Source of the DNA: JAVBNF01 sp031551725 | Lineage (GTDB): Bacteria > Bacteroidota > Bacteroidia > Bacteroidales > P3 | Length of the DNA: 12,211 nt | Direction of reading: 5' to 3' | Assembly: GCA_031551725.1 (NCBI GenBank) | Contig: JAVBNF010000022.1 | Location: 1-12,211, forward strand | Part shown: piece by piece, positions 1 through 6,564 of the stretch | How the letters are laid out: every line of letters begins with the position of its first letter | Numbering within the stretch: the stretch's first letter is position 1 | Translations under genes and position numbers: made by a program | The notes under the pieces: generated by a model | What the model saw: the letters and a program-made list of their open reading frames with translations, nothing else | What the model was told of the DNA's origin: nothing | Databases searched by the model: none

Positions 1-1
1 C

Positions 2-1627
2 GATGCGAGTTTTATGTTTGACAAAAGTACAGGAAAAATAGACATAAATGTCAATGGCCAATCTATCGGCACGCTCGAACTGCAAGTTCCGCCAACAACA
101 GAAGGAGATGTGAAAAACATTTGGGCAAGTACTTTTCCGATGACGGTGAAGGATAAGGATGGGAATGAATATAAGGTAGAATATGATGAAACTGCGGAAC
201 CGGCGGAAAATGGAGAAGTGCCGCTGGTGGTGACAAAGGTAGATAACTCAAGCACAACTATTGATTCAACTAATAACATGTACGTTACAACAGATGGTTC
301 GGAATGGTTATTACGAATAGATTATAAAAATACACATAAAGAATCGCTAAAAGGTCATAACACTATATACTACACCAAAGATGCGATAGAATCTTTAAAA
401 TTCAGCGTCCATCAATCGAGAGTGGGGAAAACACAACTTACAATGGAAGAAATGGTCGATTCTTTAAAATGGTATATTGATGAAAAATTTCAGAAGCAGG
501 GTGAAGTTTTTGAATTGAAAATTGATAGGCCCGGTGATTACAAAATTACCACTCAAGGATTTGTACTGAACGAACAAACACAAACGAAAGAATATAAAGA
601 GGTAATGACCGTTACTATTAAAGTTGTTAACTCTGCTGTTTTGACATTTAGAGAGCATGGGGGCTATCAAGGGGAATATGGATTTGACCGTTATGAGTTT
701 GATCAATTAAAATCCACGTATGACAATATTTTACAAATAGCAAATACGGAATATGTTCCTCCATATATGACCATGCTTTTATCACAACCTCCTGCAAAAG
801 TCGAAGTGGAAGTAACAGCGCCATTATTAACAAAAAGCACAAAACTCTGCTTTTTTAATGATATGGATTATCCAGTCTATAGCTTGCCATGTTTGGATTC
901 TGCGAAAGTTGCTAATCAGAAAAATGAAAAAATAGAACTTCAAATCCCTCCAAGCATATTTAATGGAACAGAATATATTTCTGCATTGGATGAAAATTGC
1001 AATGAAATTGGGAGATTGTATGGTGAAATTGGAAATGTTGGAGACCCTATACAGATTACTTTGATAAAAGTATATGCAGATGAGAAAGAAAAACAAGCAA
1101 TAACAAATACTGTTTTTGAAAAAGATTTAATAAAAGTATTAAATGAAACAACTTACAATCAGTCGTTCATGAAATTTGAACTAACTGCAAAAATTATTTG
1201 TCAAATCGACACCTCAAAAAATCCTGATTTTTCAAGTCAAGTAATCGGGAATCATGAAGCATTTTTTCAATATTTAATAAGTCAATATAGAGGTGTGAAT
1301 CCGAATCAATTAATTATTTTTGTAACTGATAAAGGGTGTGGTTCTGAGCCTGGTGCAGGCGGTCGAGCCAGCTTTATTGCTGGAGAACGACGCTTTATAT
1401 TAATATTTGATCAAGGTCTGGAACGACCAAGAACTGGTGCACATGAAATAGGTCATGCTTTAGATTTACGACATCCGGATGATCCTAAGTATGGATACAG
1501 GGAGACTATTAAAAAGAAAAACACTCGGAACATTATGGATTATGCAGAACAATTAATGTTTTGGAAGTGGCAGATAAAAAAGATACAAACAGTAAATATG
1601 AATGATGTCTTTAATACGAAAAAATAA
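2..1627 (+). CDS. C-terminal part of a large TANFOR-type secreted protein with a metzincin-like zinc peptidase tip (5' end outside window)
   Basis: The reading frame is open to the left edge, so the first ATG at 14 is probably internal and the gene starts upstream. Numbering from that Met, residues 1-75 (IDINVNG, VKDKDGNEYKVEYDE) resemble the glycine- and charge-rich body of TANFOR/FN3-type Bacteroidota proteins. From about residue 76 base composition falls sharply and the protein becomes a long, mostly beta-predicted region. Near the end lies a zinc peptidase signature, HEIGHALDLRH: H477, E478, H481 and H487 fit HExxHxxxxxH. A Met-turn-like NIMDY follows at 506-510 (M508), then an aromatic FWKWQ stretch; this order is typical of metzincins. 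The usual Gly of HExxHxxGxxH is Asp. Only 27 residues follow the Met-turn, with no T9SS sorting domain and no further domain. I infer an extracellular or delivered peptidase, either as effector tip or as a processing domain. The substrate is unknown. The peptidase fold is well supported; the toxin role is not proven. Confidence 0.85.
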   Translation, partial: DASFMFDKSTGKIDINVNGQSIGTLELQVPPTTEGDVKNIWASTFPMTVKDKDGNEYKVEYDETAEPAENGEVPLVVTKVDNSSTTIDSTNNMYVTTDGSEWLLRIDYKNTHKESLKGHNTIYYTKDAIESLKFSVHQSRVGKTQLTMEEMVDSLKWYIDEKFQKQGEVFELKIDRPGDYKITTQGFVLNEQTQTKEYKEVMTVTIKVVNSAVLTFREHGGYQGEYGFDRYEFDQLKSTYDNILQIANTEYVPPYMTMLLSQPPAKVEVEVTAPLLTKSTKLCFFNDMDYPVYSLPCLDSAKVANQKNEKIELQIPPSIFNGTEYISALDENCNEIGRLYGEIGNVGDPIQITLIKVYADEKEKQAITNTVFEKDLIKVLNETTYNQSFMKFELTAKIICQIDTSKNPDFSSQVIGNHEAFFQYLISQYRGVNPNQLIIFVTDKGCGSEPGAGGRASFIAGERRFILIFDQGLERPRTGAHEIGHALDLRHPDDPKYGYRETIKKKNTRNIMDYAEQLMFWKWQIKKIQTVNMNDVFNTKK

Positions 1628-1633
1628 AAGAAA

Positions 1634-2731
1634 ATGAAAAAGATCACAATAACAATTTTATTAGGAATGTTATCCTTGCATGCAAGTTCGCAAGATATAA
1701 ACTTATATAATCGAATAGATAGATTTATAACAGCATCAACATCCTCGTATGCTAATGACACAATACTACCTAAAGGATTGGTATTTACAGATACCATTTT
1801 AAAAGAAGATATAGTGCAATATATTTATGAAAGATATAAAGATTCTGCAAGGTATATTATTCGAGAGAATATAATAGACGTATTAAGTAAAATTTCTATA
1901 GCAGAAGACTGGTGGGTAAAAAATATTGTTGGATGTCCTCCTGAATTTGTGGGAGATCCATTATGGCTACGTCGATTGTATTTTAATACAGCTATGTATT
2001 TTGCAGATTGCAGAATTATTGGTAGATATCTAAATGAATTCAAGGAAAGTGAGTATAGTGCAATAGAGAAACAAGAATTGATCCGAATATTTCGTCGTCA
2101 ATACCCTTTGGATTTTGCGACAGCATATGCTCAATACAATGAATCAAACATTGTTTATCGTGCGGATATGATTGCACGTAATACATATAAAAAACGAGGT
2201 GTTGAATATTCTTATATTTATGATAGTGTGTATTCTGCATTGTTTGAGAAATACAAGCAGGAATTTAATCAACAACCTATTAATGAAAAACTCATATTAT
2301 TATTAGGTAAATTCCAGTTAGCGGAAGTGATTCCGGAGTTGGAAGTATTGCTAACAGATAGTGTAAATGCTTATAATTGTGCACTTGCCTTGGGAAAGAT
2401 GAAAAATCAGAAAGGAATTAATTATTTGCTAAATACAACACAAAAAAGAATTCCTACTTACGATGCATTTTATGTGGGAAATCAAGATATTTTATACAAA
2501 TGCTTTATTTCTGAAATATATGATTATACTAATGCTCCTTGTGGCAGCACATTAGATCATTTTTCAGGTCCTGCTGCCTATGGAAAAATCTGGTATTTGC
2601 AAGGTAGATTAGAGATGCCTCAATTTTTTACTATATACCCTTGTGAAGAAAAGTATCAAGATGAAAAACAATTAAAAGCTGCTCAAAAGTGGTTTGAAGA
2701 GAATAAAGGGAAATATAAATTGAAAGAATAA
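1634..2731 (+). CDS. Exported protein with HEAT-like segment; candidate immunity partner of the upstream peptidase
   Basis: A 365-residue protein that starts 6 bases after the stop of the peptidase gene, so the two are probably co-transcribed and perhaps translationally coupled. It has a clear signal peptide (MKK, hydrophobic core, ASSQ near residue 20) and no lipobox, so it should act in the periplasm or outside the cell. The mature part is largely helix-predicted. Residues about 215-272 read as paired amphipathic helices of HEAT/ARM type (LLLGKFQLAEVIPELEVLL, then CALALGKMKNQKGINYLL). I see no catalytic motif. HEAT-like solenoids bind proteins, and a gene directly behind a variable toxin-like tip with the same low G+C content is where immunity genes sit in polymorphic toxin loci. 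The immunity role is inferred from position, localisation and fold only. An accessory or chaperone protein for the peptidase is an alternative. Confidence 0.8.
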   Translation: MKKITITILLGMLSLHASSQDINLYNRIDRFITASTSSYANDTILPKGLVFTDTILKEDIVQYIYERYKDSARYIIRENIIDVLSKISIAEDWWVKNIVGCPPEFVGDPLWLRRLYFNTAMYFADCRIIGRYLNEFKESEYSAIEKQELIRIFRRQYPLDFATAYAQYNESNIVYRADMIARNTYKKRGVEYSYIYDSVYSALFEKYKQEFNQQPINEKLILLLGKFQLAEVIPELEVLLTDSVNAYNCALALGKMKNQKGINYLLNTTQKRIPTYDAFYVGNQDILYKCFISEIYDYTNAPCGSTLDHFSGPAAYGKIWYLQGRLEMPQFFTIYPCEEKYQDEKQLKAAQKWFEENKGKYKLKE

Positions 2732-2740
2732 ATTATTGGA

Positions 2741-3028
2741 TTGAAACATCTTTTTAAAATATCATATTCTCCTTTTCTACTTTTAGCGGCTGGCCTCAGC
2801 CATGCCCAGATGTGGGGCGGTGCCAAGCTGCGGATGACCTTTGAAAACGTAACCATCAACACCGACTACCAACTGATGGATGGCGAGTTTGTGGCAGTGA
2901 AGAACTGGAAAAGGCCGCAGATAACGAATTTGAATCTCAGTTGGCTTGAGACTGTGAAGTGCGGTTTGTTGAGCTTAGTCTTACCTAATGTTGTTCAGTT
3001 AATTAATAAACAATTAATAATAAATTAA
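2741..3028 (+). pseudogene. Remnant of a TANFOR-type gene: signal peptide joined to an internal fragment
   Basis: A 95-codon frame opening with TTG, 9 bases after the preceding stop. It encodes a signal-peptide-like segment ending LSHAQM, then immediately WGGAKLRMTFENVTINTDYQ and LMDGEFVAV. That second piece resembles the mid-body of TANFOR-type proteins (a beta segment of the form F-N-I-x-I-N-T-D-x-Q), which normally lies hundreds of residues after the signal peptide. After about residue 66 the translation loses any recognisable character and the DNA turns very AT-rich (5 G+C in 3001-3060). The GC-rich island (32/60 in 2761-2820, 29/60 in 2821-2880) stands out against 18/60 just upstream. 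This looks like an internal deletion that left both ends of a relative of the flanking genes, or a displaced module. The non-ATG start and lack of a clear ribosome site argue against a working gene, although a small secreted protein cannot be excluded. Confidence 0.6.
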
Positions 3029-3083
3029 ATTAAAGATTCGATCAAACAAATAAAATTAAAAAACTAAAAAAAATTAAAGAAAA
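3029..3083 (+). promoter_or_regulatory. Very AT-rich leader before the lipoprotein gene, possible promoter region
   Basis: The 55 bases between the remnant and the lipoprotein gene consist almost entirely of A and T, with long A runs just before the ATG. AT-rich leaders without a Shine-Dalgarno site are usual in Bacteroidota. I could not find a convincing Bacteroidota -7 box (TAnnTTTG), so a start of transcription here is only plausible. Confidence 0.25.
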
Positions 3084-3656
3084 ATGAAAAAAATCTTATT
3101 CGGACTATTATTAATCCCGTCTTTGTTCTCATGTTCAAAAGATGATGACAAAGCACCTTCAGAAAACAACAATAATGAGGAAACACCTATAAACGAAATG
3201 TTAACATACTCAAACATCGAATTGTCAAAAGACTTTGAAAATGTTGCTATCGGAAGTTTTTTCTCAACAGCTACAGGAAAAGTATATCTAGATAGTGAAG
3301 TGAATGCAGAAACCGGACCGAAAATTGATATCGTTTTTGGTTCAATGGCTAATATTATGGGTTATTTTGTAAGCCCTACAAGTGCTAAAAAAGAAGGTTT
3401 TATGGAAATTCCGGGAGCTACGACTTCTTTGTTTACAAACTATATAACAACCGAAATGGCTGCTAATGATTTCGATACTTTAACGTGGGAAACTCTGGAC
3501 GGATTAACGGTAACTGAAGACAGCGAATCATTTTCTTTGTCATCCGGCTTTCCGCATTTGGTTTGGTTCCAAAATGCACAAGGTAAAAAAGGAGTTATTC
3601 GTGTAAAACAAGCCTTATCTCAAAAAATTGTTATAGATATTAAAGTACAAAAATAG
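3084..3656 (+). CDS. Small lipoprotein of unknown function, probably surface-exposed
   Basis: A 190-residue protein with a type II signal peptide: MKK, a hydrophobic core and the lipobox LFSC with the lipidated cysteine at residue 17. The residues right after it, SKDDD, resemble the acidic lipoprotein export signal that sends Bacteroidota lipoproteins to the outer face of the outer membrane. A short Asn/Glu-rich linker follows to about residue 37. The remaining ~150 residues look beta-rich and end in KIVIDIKVQK, a tail form I associate with small Bacteroidota lipoproteins of unknown function. No catalytic or metal-binding motif is visible. It lies between the remnant and the next exported protein, 55 bases from each. 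It could be an orphan immunity or accessory protein of the surrounding locus, or an unrelated lipoprotein; position alone does not decide. The ATG is chosen because it gives a complete signal peptide. Confidence 0.82.
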   Translation: MKKILFGLLLIPSLFSCSKDDDKAPSENNNNEETPINEMLTYSNIELSKDFENVAIGSFFSTATGKVYLDSEVNAETGPKIDIVFGSMANIMGYFVSPTSAKKEGFMEIPGATTSLFTNYITTEMAANDFDTLTWETLDGLTVTEDSESFSLSSGFPHLVWFQNAQGKKGVIRVKQALSQKIVIDIKVQK

Positions 3657-3711
3657 AAATAATTGTTTGACCGAATCTTTCTGAATAAATAATAATCAAA
3701 ACTAATTAAAC
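3657..3711 (+). promoter_or_regulatory. AT-rich intergenic leader, possible promoter region
   Basis: A 55-base gap between two exported-protein genes. It holds a TTTG (3666-3669) that could serve as a -33 element, but no TAnnTTTG box follows at the expected distance. No terminator-like hairpin is visible. Confidence 0.2.
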
Positions 3712-4494
3712 ATGAAAAAACAAATTCTTAAATTAAATCTCCTTGTTGTACTTGTGTGTGTAGGAATATTTGTCGACTGCAAACCTGAAAAAGAAAATAA
3801 TGACTTTGTTAACAAAATAGATTTTTATTTTGAAGGTATGCGATATGGTGATCAATTCATCGTTTACAAAGATTATAACGATTGGTTATATGGCACTAAT
3901 CCAGTTACATCAGCAACGATTGATTCTGCTGGTAACCCTACTAAACTTAATTGTGAGTTAGTGATTCCCGGTCCACGAGAGACAGATTATAGCTATACTT
4001 TATACTATGATGTGTTTAGTTCTGATTATTCTTGCTCCAATTGGTCTAAAGAGGGATGTGTGTTATTAAAACGAACGATTAATCCCTCTTTAATGGCACA
4101 CTTTGAGGGTTATTGGATTAGACGTTCGGATTTTCCTGCATCTCGTGTAAATGTACATGGGAGAACATTGAGAGACAAACCATTTGTAGAATACAAGGCG
4201 ATTAAGGATTTAGCATGGATTAATAATGATAGCGCTGATTTGGAACAACGCCTTATTATGTGGAAAGATTATCGATTTGAGTTGAAGTCGGGTAAAGCTG
4301 CTGCCGCCGAATACACATTGAAATATCAAATGTTACCCACAGATACTAATAAATCAAAAACCACTTATAGATTTTATTTAGACAACCCTAATTTTTCAAT
4401 TGTTGCTAATTGGAATGATAGCACAATGGATGTAAATTGTAAATATTGTGGAAAAGATAGTACATCAAAAAGTTACCGTTATAAAATGCAATAA
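3712..4494 (+). CDS. Exported or lipid-anchored protein of unknown function
   Basis: A 260-residue protein with an N-terminal hydrophobic segment (residues 5-21) ending in VGIFVDC. C23 could be lipidated, but the lipobox is poor (F-V-D-C, Asp before the Cys); C16 is no better. The charged KPEKEN after C23 favours a tethered mature start. The mature part looks beta-rich and aromatic (DFYFEGMRYGDQF, YWIRRSDF), with two cysteines in SCSNWSKEGC and a CxxC (C243, C246) near the C-terminus, which suggests disulfides outside the cytoplasm. I do not recognise a family. It ends 5 bases before the fibronectin type III gene, so it may be the first gene of that operon, or the last gene left from the upstream cassette, where an orphan immunity gene would sit. 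Both readings are inference. Confidence 0.78.
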   Translation: MKKQILKLNLLVVLVCVGIFVDCKPEKENNDFVNKIDFYFEGMRYGDQFIVYKDYNDWLYGTNPVTSATIDSAGNPTKLNCELVIPGPRETDYSYTLYYDVFSSDYSCSNWSKEGCVLLKRTINPSLMAHFEGYWIRRSDFPASRVNVHGRTLRDKPFVEYKAIKDLAWINNDSADLEQRLIMWKDYRFELKSGKAAAAEYTLKYQMLPTDTNKSKTTYRFYLDNPNFSIVANWNDSTMDVNCKYCGKDSTSKSYRYKMQ

Positions 4495-4499
4495 AATAT

Positions 4500-6560
4500 A
4501 TGAAAAAAATCATTTTCGTCTTATTGTTATTTCCTTCAGTTGTTTGGGCTCAAGATAATCCTGTGCCTCAGGTCAATGTACGGACGCGTGTTCAGCAAAA
4601 TGAAATCTGGCTGCGTTGGGCTGTTAACACGCCTATGGCGTGGAAACGCTGCAACCAGTCCGGTTTTTGGGTCGACCGTTACACGCTTGTGCGTAATGAC
4701 AGCATTCTTGCTGAACCCGAATATGTGCGTTTAACACCTGTGCCTCTGAAGCCGCAGCCGCTGGCCAATTGGGAAAACATTGTGCAGCGAAGCGACGAAG
4801 CAGCTATTATTGCGCAAGCCCTATATGGAGAAGATTTCGAGCTCAATGCCGGAAGCATGCAGGGACTCGGATATGTTATCCGCCAATCGCAAGACTTGGA
4901 GCAGCGTTTTTCTATTTCTTTATATGCCGCCGATAAGAATTTTGATGCCGCCTGTATGGCCGGATGGGGCTATCGCAATATGAGCGTTAAGAAAGGGGAA
5001 CGCTATTTATACCGCGTTATTCCGGTAGATAGTACGCAGAAGATTGAAATGGGCTTTGTATACACCTCTCTTCAGGAATATGAACCTTTGCCTAAACCAT
5101 TTGGCCTATACGCCGAATTCAGCAATAAGCAAGCCATGCTTTCGTGGGATTATACGATGCTTAGCCACGTGTATAACGCTTATTTTGTTGAAAGATCATC
5201 GGATGGAAAAAACTACGAGCGTTTGCCGGGTATTCCAATCAGCAACTGGAACAGCAAAGATGGAAAAGCTGCCAACCGTATGTTTTATCTGGATTCGCTT
5301 AAAGATAATGAACATGTGTACTATTATCGTGTGTGCGGAATAAATGCGTTTGGTGAAACGGGTCCTCCCTCCGATTCCGCTTTCGGACAAGGCTTCGCTT
5401 CCGTGAGTGCTATCCCGGTGATTGAAAAAGCTATTGTGAATGACAAAGGCGAATTGGAACTTAGTTGGATTTTCGATGAACAGGAACAAGCATTAATCAA
5501 AGGCTTTGAGTTAAATCAATCGGGCGAGTCGGAAAAAAGTTTTAAAGTGGTTTTAAAAGATATTGCACCGGATAAGCGGGCCTTAACATTTAAAGATTTA
5601 TTACCGGCCAATTATTTCACAATTTCAGCAATAGGCAAAGACGGCAAACGCAAAACCTCGTTCCCGGTTTTGGTGCAGCCCCTGGATTCCACGCCACCGG
5701 CCATTCCCAAAGGTTTGAAAGGCACTGTTGATACCTCGGGCTTGATAACTTTATCATGGAACAGGAACACAGAAACCGATTTACTCGGATATAAAATCTA
5801 TCAGAATTTTAATAAAAATGAAGCGCCTTTTGTATTGAATGATGTTGCATGTAAAGACACCATTTTTACAAAAACAATTGATTTAAAGAATTTAAATCGA
5901 AAAATTTATTATCGCATCTCTTCGGTGGATATGCGCTACAATCAATCGGATTTATCTGTCGTATTGGAATTGGAACTTCCGGATGTGATTCCACCCGAAG
6001 CGCCGGCAATTTCGGGCTATAAAATACCCAAAGAAGGCATTGAAATTTCGTGGATCAACAGCCCAAGCGATAATGTGGTTGAACACCGGATTTATAAGAC
6101 CGAAAAGGGAAAAGACAGTGTTGCGTTAGTGGCAACAATTACCGACAAGAAAAAACAATCGTACGTGGACGGCGCCGTGAAAGAGGGCGTGCGTTATACC
6201 TATTATGTAACGGCTGTTAAGAAAAGCGGCATGGAATCGAAGCCATCCACATCCATTACAGTCTTTACCAATAATCCGCCCGGTCAAGATTTAAGTATTT
6301 GGCGTTTGGATGCGGTAGTAGATCGAACCAATAACATTATTAAATTAACATGGGCAGACGCACTGCAACATGTGGTTTCCTACGAAATTTACAAAGCGGA
6401 AAACGAATCGGGTTATGCCCGCTGGCGCAGTGTGGAGGGTACTGTACACGAAATTACAGACACATCCGTGCAATCGCAAACAACGTACAAATACATGATC
6501 CGCGCAGTGTTTGAAAATGGGAAATATTCGAAAACGAAAGAAATAATGGTAAAATATTAG
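4500..6560 (+). CDS. Secreted multi-domain fibronectin type III protein
   Basis: A 686-residue protein with a signal peptide (MKKIIFVLLL, cleavage near VVWAQ, residue 18). A special N-terminal unit of about 170 residues comes first (LRWAVNTPMAWKRCNQSGFWVDRY at 38-61, and AAIIAQALYGEDFEL at 101-115), a form I associate with proteins found next to TANFOR-type genes. Fibronectin type III-like modules follow at about 196-295, 300-395, 400-490, 498-590 and 598-686, each with the ...SW.....V..Y.I...-type core and a Y-x-Y/V-x-x-V strand near its end. There is no T9SS sorting domain, transmembrane helix or enzyme motif. A binding or scaffold role at the cell surface or in the periplasm is likely. It lies 4 bases before the SprB-repeat gene and is probably co-expressed with it. 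The first ~500 bases are clearly GC-richer (35/60 at 4741-4800) than the rest (19/60 at 5821-5880), so the gene is itself a mosaic. Confidence 0.88.
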   Translation: MKKIIFVLLLFPSVVWAQDNPVPQVNVRTRVQQNEIWLRWAVNTPMAWKRCNQSGFWVDRYTLVRNDSILAEPEYVRLTPVPLKPQPLANWENIVQRSDEAAIIAQALYGEDFELNAGSMQGLGYVIRQSQDLEQRFSISLYAADKNFDAACMAGWGYRNMSVKKGERYLYRVIPVDSTQKIEMGFVYTSLQEYEPLPKPFGLYAEFSNKQAMLSWDYTMLSHVYNAYFVERSSDGKNYERLPGIPISNWNSKDGKAANRMFYLDSLKDNEHVYYYRVCGINAFGETGPPSDSAFGQGFASVSAIPVIEKAIVNDKGELELSWIFDEQEQALIKGFELNQSGESEKSFKVVLKDIAPDKRALTFKDLLPANYFTISAIGKDGKRKTSFPVLVQPLDSTPPAIPKGLKGTVDTSGLITLSWNRNTETDLLGYKIYQNFNKNEAPFVLNDVACKDTIFTKTIDLKNLNRKIYYRISSVDMRYNQSDLSVVLELELPDVIPPEAPAISGYKIPKEGIEISWINSPSDNVVEHRIYKTEKGKDSVALVATITDKKKQSYVDGAVKEGVRYTYYVTAVKKSGMESKPSTSITVFTNNPPGQDLSIWRLDAVVDRTNNIIKLTWADALQHVVSYEIYKAENESGYARWRSVEGTVHEITDTSVQSQTTYKYMIRAVFENGKYSKTKEIMVKY

Positions 6561-6564
6561 AGAG

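Noticed and set aside
14..16. ATG at 14 as the true start of the first gene
   Set aside because: The frame is open to the left edge, no signal peptide follows this Met, and the sequence after it reads as the interior of a larger protein.
2700..2760. A frameshift joining the candidate immunity gene with the 95-codon frame
   Set aside because: The first protein ends naturally in a Lys-rich tail, and the second frame opens with its own signal-peptide-like segment in a different compositional context.
3657..3711. Bacteroidota promoter with a TTTG -33 element at 3666
   Set aside because: No TAnnTTTG box follows at the usual spacing, so the TTTG is likely chance. It is kept only as a low-confidence leader.
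3084..4550. Similarity between the first codons of the genes at 3084 and 4500 as a duplicated element
   Set aside because: Only the signal-peptide codons are alike (MKKI, Leu-rich core), which is expected for AT-rich Bacteroidota signal peptides. The similarity stops at the cleavage site.
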